Made by a program: the position numbers and the translations under genes. 16,380 bases of DNA from Candidatus Methylomirabilota bacterium (GTDB lineage Bacteria > Methylomirabilota > Methylomirabilia > Methylomirabilales > Methylomirabilaceae), in the NCBI GenBank assembly GCA_016200385.1, contig JACQEV010000344.1, positions 1 to 16,380 of the forward strand, read 5' to 3'. Below are positions 1 through 6,070 of this stretch, in pieces (position 1 is the first letter of the stretch; the number at the start of each line of letters is the position of its first letter). The notes beneath the pieces were generated by a model. The model was not told the origin of the DNA. It did no database searches and saw only the letters and a program-made list of their open reading frames with translations.

Positions 1-449
1 GAACCGTTGAGTTGTCGTAATATCGTGCATGGTCGAGCAGTTGCAACGCAATGACCAACAAAGAATCAACAATCCATGACCTTTATACCCGCAATGACAG
101 GCCCGCTTCGACAGGGCTTACCGCAGGTTTCGGCGCGGCTCAGGACAGGCCCTTTGACCGGGCTCAGGACAGGCGAGGGTGCTGCTCATCACACTAATCT
201 ATCATAGCATCCTTGTAATTGCAGTCAATGTCCTTCCCCCAGGGGAGTACGGGCCCGACTGCTTCGTCCTCTCCAAACGCCGCCCACGCTTCCCCCGTAG
301 AGACAGGATCGACGGAGCCGGAGCGTGTCCGAAGCCGCCTCAACAAGTGTGTCCCTCGCGTGTAGCACGCTCCCTGGACACACAAAGGTTGGAAACGATT
401 CGGGTCTCTGGTAACATGGCATTGAACGATTCGCCACTGAGGAGACGTG
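1..449. other. Left-edge region with no convincing gene
   Basis: No reading frame here looks like a protein. The open frames on both strands overlap one another, have arbitrary composition, lack ribosome binding sites and resemble no family I know. The three plus-strand frames entering from the left edge all meet stops within about 55 bases, so no gene runs in on that strand. The only structure seen is the short repeated GGCTCAGGACAGGC unit near 137-174. A promoter for the gene at 450 should lie here, but no convincing -35/-10 pair was found. Confidence 0.5.
137..174. repeat. Degenerate direct repeat, GGCTCAGGACAGGC unit
   Basis: The 14-base unit GGCTCAGGACAGGC occurs at 137-150 and again exactly at 161-174, a 24-base period. 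The DNA just to the left (about 98-120) carries related CTTCGACAGGGCTTA-like sequence. The unit resembles a common dispersed intergenic repeat of the CTTCGACAGG...CTCAGGACAGG type. Only this cluster is visible in the window. Confidence 0.6.
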
Positions 450-689
450 ATGCCAACTCCAGAGGAATTCAAGGATGAGGAGCGTCGCCTACGGCAGCTC
501 CAACTCGTGGTTGGTCTGACGATGAGCGTGATCAGCCAGACCACGCTCTCGCTGGAAGAGGCGTCCCGGATGGTGGCCGGCGTGAGGCGGTTAGCGCTGA
601 AACTCTTTCCCGGGAAAGAGCTGGCCTTCGATCTGATCTATCAGCCCCGCTTCCGCAGGCTTCTTGCCGAGCGGTTCAACCTCCATTGA
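450..689 (+). CDS. Small conserved-type hypothetical protein (79 aa)
   Basis: Function not recognised. The 79-residue product is soluble and predicted helical: an acidic/basic N-terminus (PEEFKDEERRLRQLQ), a mildly hydrophobic middle (LVVGLTMSVISQTTLSLEEA), and a C-terminal stretch RRLALKLFPGKELAFDLIYQ ending in PRFRRLLAERF. I see no signal peptide or cysteine cluster. A GTG at 447 is in frame, but the ATG at 450 is preferred because GAGGAG at 439-444 then sits 5 bases upstream. The gene ends in CATTGA, and a TTG in the nfo frame overlaps this stop, so it may be cotranscribed with nfo. The ribosome binding site and protein-like composition make it a likely real gene. Confidence 0.7.
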   Translation: MPTPEEFKDEERRLRQLQLVVGLTMSVISQTTLSLEEASRMVAGVRRLALKLFPGKELAFDLIYQPRFRRLLAERFNLH

Positions 690-718
690 GACGTTGCCCT
701 CCTTCAACCATCCAACCG

Positions 719-1630
719 ATGAACGCACACCAGCGGCGGCGGAGAGATGGATCGGATCTGCTCCTAGGTGCCCACATGTCGATCGCAGGAGGGGTGAACC
801 TGGCGCCATTGAGAGGACGGCAGGTCGGCTGTCGGACGATTCAGCTCTTTACGAAAAGCAGCAACCAGTGGCGCGCCAAGCCATTGCCGCCGGAGGAGAT
901 CGAGCGATTTCGCGCAAATCTTCAGACCACCGGAATCGCCCCGGCCGCCGCCCACGATTCGTATTTGATCAATCTGGCCTCGACCGACCCGGCCTTACAT
1001 CACAAGTCGATGGCAGCCTTCCTCGAGGAGCTGGAGCGGGCCGAGGCGCTTGGCATTCCCTACCTCGTCGCCCATCCCGGAGCCCACATGGGGGCCGGTG
1101 AGGAAGCAGGGTTACGACAGGTGGCGATCAGTATTCGGGAGCTCTTGAAGCGGACGAGGGGCTATCAGGTGCAGGCGGTCCTCGAGACCACCGCTGGCCA
1201 GGGGACGAGTCTGGGGCACCGGTTTGAGCAGATCGCTGCCATCCTGGACCAGATCGGCCTTCCGGAGCGGACGGGAGTCTGCCTTGACACCTGCCACGTC
1301 TTTGCTGCTGGTTATGACATCCGGACTCCGGACGGCTATGCCGGCGTCATCCGCGAGTTCGATCGGATCGTTGGGATCGCTCACCTCAAGGTCATTCACC
1401 TCAACGACAGCAAGAGGGGGCTGGGGTGTCGGGTGGACCGGCACGAGCACATCGGCAAGGGAGCGATCGGGCTCGAGGCCTTCCGCTGCCTGGTGACCGA
1501 CCCCTGTCTGCGGGGACTGCCGATGATTATCGAAACCCCGAAAGACAACGACTTCGTATCGGCCGACAGCCGAAATCTGAGGACACTGCGACGCCTGGCG
1601 CACATAAGGCCCGGCTCACCCGCCTGCTGA
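719..1630 (+). CDS. nfo: Endonuclease IV (AP endonuclease)
   Basis: Zinc-dependent AP endonuclease of the TIM-barrel Nfo/APN1 family. It nicks DNA 5' to abasic sites in base excision repair and removes blocking 3' groups. All nine metal ligands known from E. coli Nfo can be placed in a 303-aa reading: H79, H119, E156, D190, H193, H227, D240, H242 and E272, at a near-constant offset of 10-11 residues. Visible motifs are GAHMSIAGG at the N-terminus, HDSYLINLAS, LETTAGQG, CLDTCHVFAAGYD, HLNDSK, DRHEHIGKG and IIETPK. The start is uncertain. ATG 719 gives about 11 residues more than E. coli before the GAH motif and lacks a clear Shine-Dalgarno. An in-frame TTG at 686 overlaps the stop of the preceding small gene and would allow coupled translation. 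Function is very secure. Confidence 0.96.
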   Translation: MNAHQRRRRDGSDLLLGAHMSIAGGVNLAPLRGRQVGCRTIQLFTKSSNQWRAKPLPPEEIERFRANLQTTGIAPAAAHDSYLINLASTDPALHHKSMAAFLEELERAEALGIPYLVAHPGAHMGAGEEAGLRQVAISIRELLKRTRGYQVQAVLETTAGQGTSLGHRFEQIAAILDQIGLPERTGVCLDTCHVFAAGYDIRTPDGYAGVIREFDRIVGIAHLKVIHLNDSKRGLGCRVDRHEHIGKGAIGLEAFRCLVTDPCLRGLPMIIETPKDNDFVSADSRNLRTLRRLAHIRPGSPAC

Positions 1631-1685
1631 GTCGTGACCTTGCCGGACTGAACTAATACAAACGACAATTTTAAAGTTACATCGG

Positions 1686-1788
1686 GCGGGTGGCCGGGGC
1701 GGGGCGCCCCATCCGCCCGCAACGGAAGGGCCCCACTGGGAGATGGGTGGAGTGAGGACGGATGGGGCTGCCGAAGGACAGAACCCGC
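1686..1788 (+). repeat. Structured dispersed repeat, copy 1 (candidate ncRNA or small mobile element)
   Basis: This element recurs at 16268-16378 in the same orientation. An outer 6-bp stem (1686-1691 with 1783-1788) encloses a perfect 10-bp stem (1706-1715 GCCCCATCCG with 1759-1768 CGGATGGGGC). That stem encloses a 43-nt core at 1716-1758, identical to the other copy at 40 of 43 positions. The inner stem differs between copies at paired positions: A1711-T1763 and T1712-A1762 here correspond to C-G and G-C in copy 2. Small internal hairpins are possible (CCG/CGG at 1717-1725; CCAC/GTGG at 1733-1750). It lies between two convergent genes, so it is unlikely to be a leader of either. No known family is assigned. 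Confidence 0.75.
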
Positions 1789-1883
1789 GCCTTTGCAACA
1801 AGATTAAAGACGTTTGTGTTAGTACCGTTCCACCTCATTATGGCGACTGTGCTGTTCCGCACGGTCGGGACCATTGCCGCCTC

Positions 1884-1912
1884 GTAGGGGCGACCCGCCG
1901 GGTCTCCCCTAC
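1884..1912. repeat. GTAGGGG...CCCCTAC hairpin between convergent genes
   Basis: GTAGGGG (1884-1890) pairs perfectly with CCCCTAC (1906-1912). After one C/T mismatch, GACCC (1892-1896) pairs with GGGTC (1900-1904) around a 3-base loop. It lies 11 bases beyond the 3' end of the eIF-2B-like gene and could act as a transcription terminator or mRNA end, though no T-run follows on either strand. Its GTAGGGGC start and CTAC end match the 53-bp elements at 7437 and 8204, so it may be a short relative of that family. Confidence 0.6.
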
Positions 1913-1923
1913 CATTCGGCGCA

Positions 1924-2859
1924 TCATGCTGGAACGGCACTCGCGACCTCCTCCGCCAACCGAGCCAGCGTCGCCGAAACTGGCGCTTTCCGGAACCCCG
2001 ATCGGAGTCTCCGTCGCGACCAGAGGCCTGCTTCAGTGATGACTCCGGTCACCATCTCAAGCGGTGTAAATTCGGAATATCGATTGCGTACCTGCAGCGT
2101 GGGGTGTCGTGCTTCCCACACCTCCTCGGGCGGGCGGTCGGCGATGCGAAGGAGCGGTACCAAAGATGGCGGAAGGAGTTTGTCCAGCAAGGCAGCGATG
2201 TAAAAAGGCCGCTCCATCGCCTTGGCCGCGAGGGACAGCGGATAGGTCCCGATCTTGTTGATCGCCCCATCCTCAACCACCGCGTCCGCGCCAACCAACA
2301 CGAGATCGGCCTCACGCACAAGACCCGGCAGAGCGGCATCCACGCACAGGTGGACCGGGGCGGACGCTGCTGCGAGAGCCTCGGCCAGCCGGACCCCCTC
2401 CAGCGCCGGCCTACCCTCCGAGCAGAGGATGCGGATCCCTTTTCCTGCCTCGTGGGCGGACAGGAGGGCCCGAAGGACAGTCGAGCTGTAGGAGTGCACG
2501 AGGACCGAGCTCCCTTCGGGCAGCCGATCCGAACAGGCTTCTGCGAGCCGATCCAGACGCAGCTCGGTCTCAAGACTCATCTGTTCCAACTCTGCCGCGA
2601 GGGCTTTGCGGACCGCATCAGCCTCGCTCACCCGTTCCAGCTCCAACCAGAGATGATTCAGGAGGGTAATGATCGGCGCCATGGCGGGCTTCGCATCCAC
2701 GATGCGCCGGGTGAGCGAAAGCAGGCGTTCCGCACACCCCTCGCCGGCCTTTTCCTCTCGGAGGTACCGGGACAGGAGCGAGGAAGCAAGGCGGGTTTGC
2801 TCCTGAGCTCCCGATGTCCTGTCACGGACCAACTGGTCAAGCAATAGCTCCCACGTCAT
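1924..2859 (-). CDS. eIF-2B alpha/beta/delta-like family protein (MtnA / ribose-1,5-bisphosphate isomerase fold)
   Basis: A 311-aa protein of the IF-2B superfamily: a helical N-terminal half (about residues 1-110) followed by the Rossmann-like half. Family motifs are VLVHSYSSTVLRALL (119-133), CSEGRPALEG (146-155), VDAALPGLVREADLVLVGAD (173-192) and the hallmark NKIGTYPLSLAAK (201-213). Members include methylthioribose-1-phosphate isomerase, archaeal ribose-1,5-bisphosphate isomerase and eIF2B regulatory subunits. The Asp of the GAD motif (D192) is kept. The position of the catalytic Cys in the isomerases (a T-H-C-like motif) reads H122-S123 here, so isomerase activity is doubtful and the substrate is unknown. 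The start at 2859 is chosen because GGAGG lies 7 bases upstream; longer in-frame starts have no such site. It is monocistronic, divergent from ftsE and convergent with nfo. Confidence 0.82.
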   Translation of the reverse strand: MTWELLLDQLVRDRTSGAQEQTRLASSLLSRYLREEKAGEGCAERLLSLTRRIVDAKPAMAPIITLLNHLWLELERVSEADAVRKALAAELEQMSLETELRLDRLAEACSDRLPEGSSVLVHSYSSTVLRALLSAHEAGKGIRILCSEGRPALEGVRLAEALAAASAPVHLCVDAALPGLVREADLVLVGADAVVEDGAINKIGTYPLSLAAKAMERPFYIAALLDKLLPPSLVPLLRIADRPPEEVWEARHPTLQVRNRYSEFTPLEMVTGVITEAGLWSRRRLRSGFRKAPVSATLARLAEEVASAVPA

Positions 2860-3131
2860 CGACGATCCTCCAATAGTGTGCCCGGGCTGGGCCATCATAT
2901 GGAAGGCGGACCAGCAGCGCAAGGAAATTCTCCGTGACGGGGCAGTCGCCGCATCGACAGGCTGAATCCGGGTAGGTGCTGGCCGAAGATGCTCGGAGAT
3001 TTTTGGTTGCAATCACCATGAAAAAGAGGTAACGTTGGACCGCATGCGCCAGCAGGGAAAGCTTCGGGCCCGTGTCCATGTCCCCGGGGCGGATGGGATC
3101 GAAGAAGGAGGTCTACCAGGGCTGCCTTGCC
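2860..3131. promoter_or_regulatory. Divergent intergenic region between the eIF-2B-like gene and ftsE
   Basis: These 272 bases must hold the promoters of two divergent transcripts. Toward ftsE a weak candidate is TTGCAA (3007-3012), 17 bases, then TAACGT (3030-3035): correct spacing but poor -10 match. A perfect Shine-Dalgarno AAGGAGGT lies at 3105-3112, 19 bases before the ftsE ATG chosen here. That is too far to serve it, and no in-frame start codon sits at proper distance, which is unexplained. The in-frame ATGs at 3072 and 3093 lie upstream of this site and would add residues not typical of FtsE. Toward the left, only the GGAGG of the eIF-2B-like gene is clear. Confidence 0.3.
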
Positions 3132-3794
3132 ATGATCCAGATGTTCCATGTCTACAAGACGTTTGGGAAAGATCTGGAGGCCCTAGTCGATGTCGATCTT
3201 CATGTTCACAAAGGAGAATTTGTCTTCCTGGCCGGTTCCAGCGGCGCCGGCAAAAGCACGCTCCTCCGCCTGACCTTCCGCGACGAGCTTCCCACCTCAG
3301 GTCAGATCCTGGTGAACGGTCGCAACATCGTCCGCATGAAATCGAGGGCGGTGCCGCCCCTGAGGCGGACACTCGGCATCGTCTTCCAGGATTTCAAGCT
3401 TCTTCGCGACCGGACCGTTGAGGAGAATCTGACTCTGGTCGCCCGGGTCGTCGGCATGCCGACTCTGGAGGGACAACGCAGAGTTGAGCAACTCCTGAAG
3501 CTGGTTGGGCTCTCTCACAAGGCGAAGACGCCGCCCTACAAGCTTTCGGGTGGCGAGCAACAACGGGTGGCGATCGCCAGGGCACTGATGAATGATCCCC
3601 TCATCCTCCTGGCCGACGAGCCGACCGGGAACCTGGATGCCGAATTGGCGGCGGACGTCATCCGGCTCCTTCTTGAGGTCAACGAGCGCGGGACCACTGT
3701 CTTGGTGGCCACTCATGACCTCAAGCTGGCGAAGGAGGCAGGCCGCCGGACCGTGTTCCTGAAGCAGGGACGGATCGTGGAAGAGTGGTCGTAG
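3132..3794 (+). CDS. ftsE: Cell-division ATP-binding protein FtsE
   Basis: Cytoplasmic ATPase of the FtsEX complex. It uses ATP binding and hydrolysis to transmit force through FtsX to periplasmic EnvC, controlling septal peptidoglycan hydrolysis. The 220-aa product has the full ABC set: Walker A GSSGAGKS (35-42), Q-loop Q86 (VFQDFK), signature [15 protein letters not shown] (138-152), Walker [14 protein letters not shown] (157-169) and H-loop ATHD (193-196). Length is normal for FtsE. The start [12 protein letters not shown] aligns with the usual MI-rich FtsE N-terminus. ftsX begins 33 bases downstream, and the gene order (ftsX, envC) separates it from the otherwise similar LolD/MacB-type ATPases. 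Confidence 0.95.
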   Translation: MIQMFHVYKTFGKDLEALVDVDLHVHKGEFVFLAGSSGAGKSTLLRLTFRDELPTSGQILVNGRNIVRMKSRAVPPLRRTLGIVFQDFKLLRDRTVEENLTLVARVVGMPTLEGQRRVEQLLKLVGLSHKAKTPPYKLSGGEQQRVAIARALMNDPLILLADEPTGNLDAELAADVIRLLLEVNERGTTVLVATHDLKLAKEAGRRTVFLKQGRIVEEWS

Positions 3795-3827
3795 GCCGTA
3801 TCCCTCCTTGCACGCGGCGCACACGCA

Positions 3828-4724
3828 ATGATTGAAAAGCTGAAGCATATTTTGGCGCATGGCCTGATCAATCTCATTCGCGCCGGCTGGGGCGGCATTG
3901 CGTCCATTGCCACCATCGGGGTATCGTTTGTGATCATCGGCATCTTTCTGCTTCTCGTCCTGCATCTCAACGCCCTTGTCGCTGAATGGAAGGAACAGTT
4001 CCAGGTGTCCGTCTTTCTGGATGACAGGATCACGCCGACGCAGTTGGAGATTCTCGGGAAACGGATCCAGAACGAGGCGGCCGTCAAGGCCACGACCTTC
4101 ACCACCAAGGAGGAGGCCCTCGCCAACTTCCGCCGGGAACTCAAGGGGCAGGAAAGCCTCCTCGAGGGGTTGGGCGACAACCCGCTCCCCGCTTCGTTTC
4201 AGCTCAAGATCCGGGAGGGGTATCAGAGCCCCGACACCCTCAAGAGGCTCAGCGCCTTTCTCAGCCGTCTCGAGGGAGTCGAAGATGTCCAGTATGGGCA
4301 AGAATGGATCGAGCGCATCTCCAACATCGTGAGGATCATGAAGCTGCTTGGCATCATCATCGGTTCGGTGCTGACGCTGGGGTCGGCCATGATCGTGTCG
4401 AACACTATTCGGCTCGCCGTCTATGCGCGCGCGTCAGAAATCGAGATCATGCGGCTCGTGGGCGCCACCAAGGCGTACATCCGCGCCCCCTTCCTGGTGG
4501 AGGGGATGCTACAGGGCAGCCTCGGGGCGCTGCTGGCCCTGGGCCTGCTGTTTGCGGCGTACCGCTTCGTCGCGCTGACGTTCAACTTGACCTCCCCGCT
4601 CCTCCCGACAGCAGCGAACCGGGGATTCCTGGAATCCTCGATGATGGCGAGCCTGGTAGGCGGAGGGGCAATGATCGGTGCCCTTGGAAGCTCGATCGCT
4701 GTCAGGCGCTTCCTCAAAATGTAG
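3828..4724 (+). CDS. ftsX: Cell-division protein FtsX
   Basis: Inner-membrane partner of FtsE, 298 aa. It has an N-terminal cytoplasmic segment and a first membrane helix at about residues 24-47. A periplasmic loop of about 120 residues (QFQVSVFLDDRITPTQLE...) carries the FtsX extracellular domain that binds EnvC-type activators. Three further hydrophobic segments follow (about 167-190, 218-240 and 270-290). The family stretch ARASEIEIMRLVGATKAYIRAPFLVEG, split here as ARASEIEIMRLVGATKAY then IRAPFLVEG, is the conserved cytoplasmic coupling region of the FtsX/MacB permease domain. It follows ftsE by 33 bases and precedes envC by 23 bases, so all three are probably cotranscribed. Assignment is secure from sequence and context. 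Confidence 0.94.
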   Translation: MIEKLKHILAHGLINLIRAGWGGIASIATIGVSFVIIGIFLLLVLHLNALVAEWKEQFQVSVFLDDRITPTQLEILGKRIQNEAAVKATTFTTKEEALANFRRELKGQESLLEGLGDNPLPASFQLKIREGYQSPDTLKRLSAFLSRLEGVEDVQYGQEWIERISNIVRIMKLLGIIIGSVLTLGSAMIVSNTIRLAVYARASEIEIMRLVGATKAYIRAPFLVEGMLQGSLGALLALGLLFAAYRFVALTFNLTSPLLPTAANRGFLESSMMASLVGGGAMIGALGSSIAVRRFLKM

Positions 4725-4747
4725 ACAGTCGTCATTCGAAGGAAGTA

Positions 4748-5986
4748 ATGGCTCGTTTGCCTCGCATGACCTGGGCGGTGGCCCTCATGGCGCCCCTGCT
4801 CCTTGGCCCGCCGTCAGCCCTCGCAGCCGAGAAGGGACGGAAGTCCTCGTCGCGCCTGCGCGACAAACGCGAAGAGCTCAACCAGGTCAAGCGGGAGCTG
4901 GACCGGGAGCGGAAGCAGGCGAAGCAGGCCACGCGAAAAGAGCAGTCGCTCTTCGAAGAGCTGGATCGGATAGAAAGAGAGCTCCAACAGAAGGAGCGAG
5001 CATTGAAAGGGCTGCAGGCCCAGCTCCGAGCCAGCACGGAACGGCTGCAGGCCGTCCAGAGAGAGATCGCGTTGACCCAGACGCACCTGAACCAGATCAA
5101 GAACCTCTTTCGGCGCCGAGTCCGTGCCATTTACAAGCAGGGGGACCATGGTTATGTCCGGGCCCTGCTCTCCTCGGAGGATCTATCGGGCGCCGGTCGC
5201 CGCATCCGATACCTTTCGGCCATCGCGAACCAGGATCAGCGAATGGTTGCTGCCTACACGGGCGCGCTCGAGACCCTTCAAACACAACAGGCTGAGCTGG
5301 AGCGCTCCAAGGCGGACCTGACCCTGAGCCAGAAGGCTGTCAGGGCAAAGCGGGAAGAGATCCTCAATGAACAACGTGCCAGACGAGTGTTGCTGGCCAA
5401 GGTTCAGGAGCAAAAGAAGGGCCACTTGGCCGCCATCCATCAACTGGAGCTGGCTGCCCGCGAGCTGCAGGGACTTATCGGTCGCCTGCAGCGCGAAAGG
5501 CGACCCCCGTCCCAGATCGGAAAAGGACCTGCTCCCGAGCCTTTGCGGGCACCCGCCCTTTCGGAAGGGACAGAGGCGGCGTTTGCATCGCTCAAGGGTC
5601 GCTTGCCCTGGCCGACTCCCGGTACCCTGGCTTCTACGTTCGGCCGGCAAGAGCACCCCCGCTATAGGACCGTGACCTTCAATCGTGGCATCGAGATCAA
5701 TGCCCCCGAGGGGCAAGAGATTGTCGCCGTCTCCGACGGCACCGTACTGTACGCGGACTGGTTCAAAGGGTACGGGCGTTTGATCGTCCTCGACCACAGA
5801 GAGGGGTATTATACCGTCTACGCGCACGTCTCAGAGATCCTGGTCAAGATAGGCGATCGCGTGGCAAAAGGGCAGGCCATCGGGTTGGTCGGGAGCACCG
5901 GCTCGGTGACCGGCTCACAACTCTATTTCGAAGTGCGTCATCGGGGCAGGCCCCAGAACCCCGTAGCTTGGCTCGCCCCGAATTGA
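4748..5986 (+). CDS. envC: EnvC-type murein hydrolase activator (degenerate M23/LytM domain)
   Basis: Periplasmic protein of 412 aa with a cleavable signal peptide (MARLPRMTWAVALMAPLLL, ending near ALA-AEK at residue 27). A long charged coiled coil spans about 33-250, then a proline-rich linker (252-272) and a C-terminal LytM/M23 fold (about 285-408). Active M23 peptidases bind zinc through HxxxD and HxH. Here the equivalents read N312-R-G-I-E316 and Q391-L-Y393, with only the YAH histidine (H360) kept. Zinc binding and hydrolysis are therefore very unlikely, as in E. coli EnvC, which activates AmiA/AmiB when pulled by FtsEX. Start ATG 4748 has AAGGAAG directly upstream; the frame is open much further left, inside ftsX, but that part is out-of-frame shadow. 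Confidence 0.92.
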   Translation: MARLPRMTWAVALMAPLLLGPPSALAAEKGRKSSSRLRDKREELNQVKRELDRERKQAKQATRKEQSLFEELDRIERELQQKERALKGLQAQLRASTERLQAVQREIALTQTHLNQIKNLFRRRVRAIYKQGDHGYVRALLSSEDLSGAGRRIRYLSAIANQDQRMVAAYTGALETLQTQQAELERSKADLTLSQKAVRAKREEILNEQRARRVLLAKVQEQKKGHLAAIHQLELAARELQGLIGRLQRERRPPSQIGKGPAPEPLRAPALSEGTEAAFASLKGRLPWPTPGTLASTFGRQEHPRYRTVTFNRGIEINAPEGQEIVAVSDGTVLYADWFKGYGRLIVLDHREGYYTVYAHVSEILVKIGDRVAKGQAIGLVGSTGSVTGSQLYFEVRHRGRPQNPVAWLAPN

Positions 5987-6001
5987 CATGGGAGAACAGG
6001 G

Positions 6002-6053
6002 TCTAGGGTTTCGCGTCAACGGCGGGTCCCCTAAACCCTACACCCTATACCCT
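6002..6053. repeat. Degenerate GGGTTTCG / CCCTA(T/A)ACCC repeat upstream of ctpA
   Basis: The left part carries GGGTTTCGCGT (6006-6016) and the right part a run of CCCTAAACCCTACACCCTAT-like heptamers (6029-6053). The same two blocks, in the same relative order, appear on the minus strand at 10163-10250 (several GGGTTTCG units, then CCCTATACCC and CCCTAAACCC units). The two ends can pair as AGGGTTT with AAACCCT, giving a weak hairpin. It fills the gap between envC and ctpA and stops just before the ctpA ribosome binding site. Confidence 0.65.
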
Positions 6054-6070
6054 TTGTGCGGGAGGGATCG

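Noticed and set aside
1716..1788. Resemblance of the structured repeat to a cobalamin riboswitch (CCCGCAACGG, CCACTG, then AGGACAGAACC in that order).
   Set aside because: The spacing is far too short, the GGGAAGG partner of CCACUG and the AGUCAGGAGACC box are not intact, and copy 1 has no downstream gene on its strand. An Infernal scan with RF00174 would settle it.
1740..1795. ACAGAACCCGC at the 3' side of the repeat recalls the 3' end of RNase P RNA.
   Set aside because: The element is only about 105 nt, occurs twice and lacks the GAGGAAAGTCC region and the other conserved blocks.
2104..2847. Long plus-strand open frame of 247 codons.
   Set aside because: It lies wholly antisense to the eIF-2B-like gene, has no recognisable motifs and no ribosome binding site.
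2860..3012. 51-residue N-terminal extension of the eIF-2B-like gene.
   Set aside because: The extension has no family character, and GGAGG lies at ideal distance before ATG 2859.
3297..4301. Long minus-strand open frame of 334 codons opposite ftsE and ftsX.
   Set aside because: Antisense to two unmistakable genes; composition reflects the complement of high-GC coding sequence.
4304..4747. The envC frame stays open for 148 codons upstream of ATG 4748.
   Set aside because: This stretch overlaps ftsX in another frame, its composition is Arg/Gly/Ala-rich shadow sequence, and ATG 4748 gives a normal signal peptide with a ribosome binding site.
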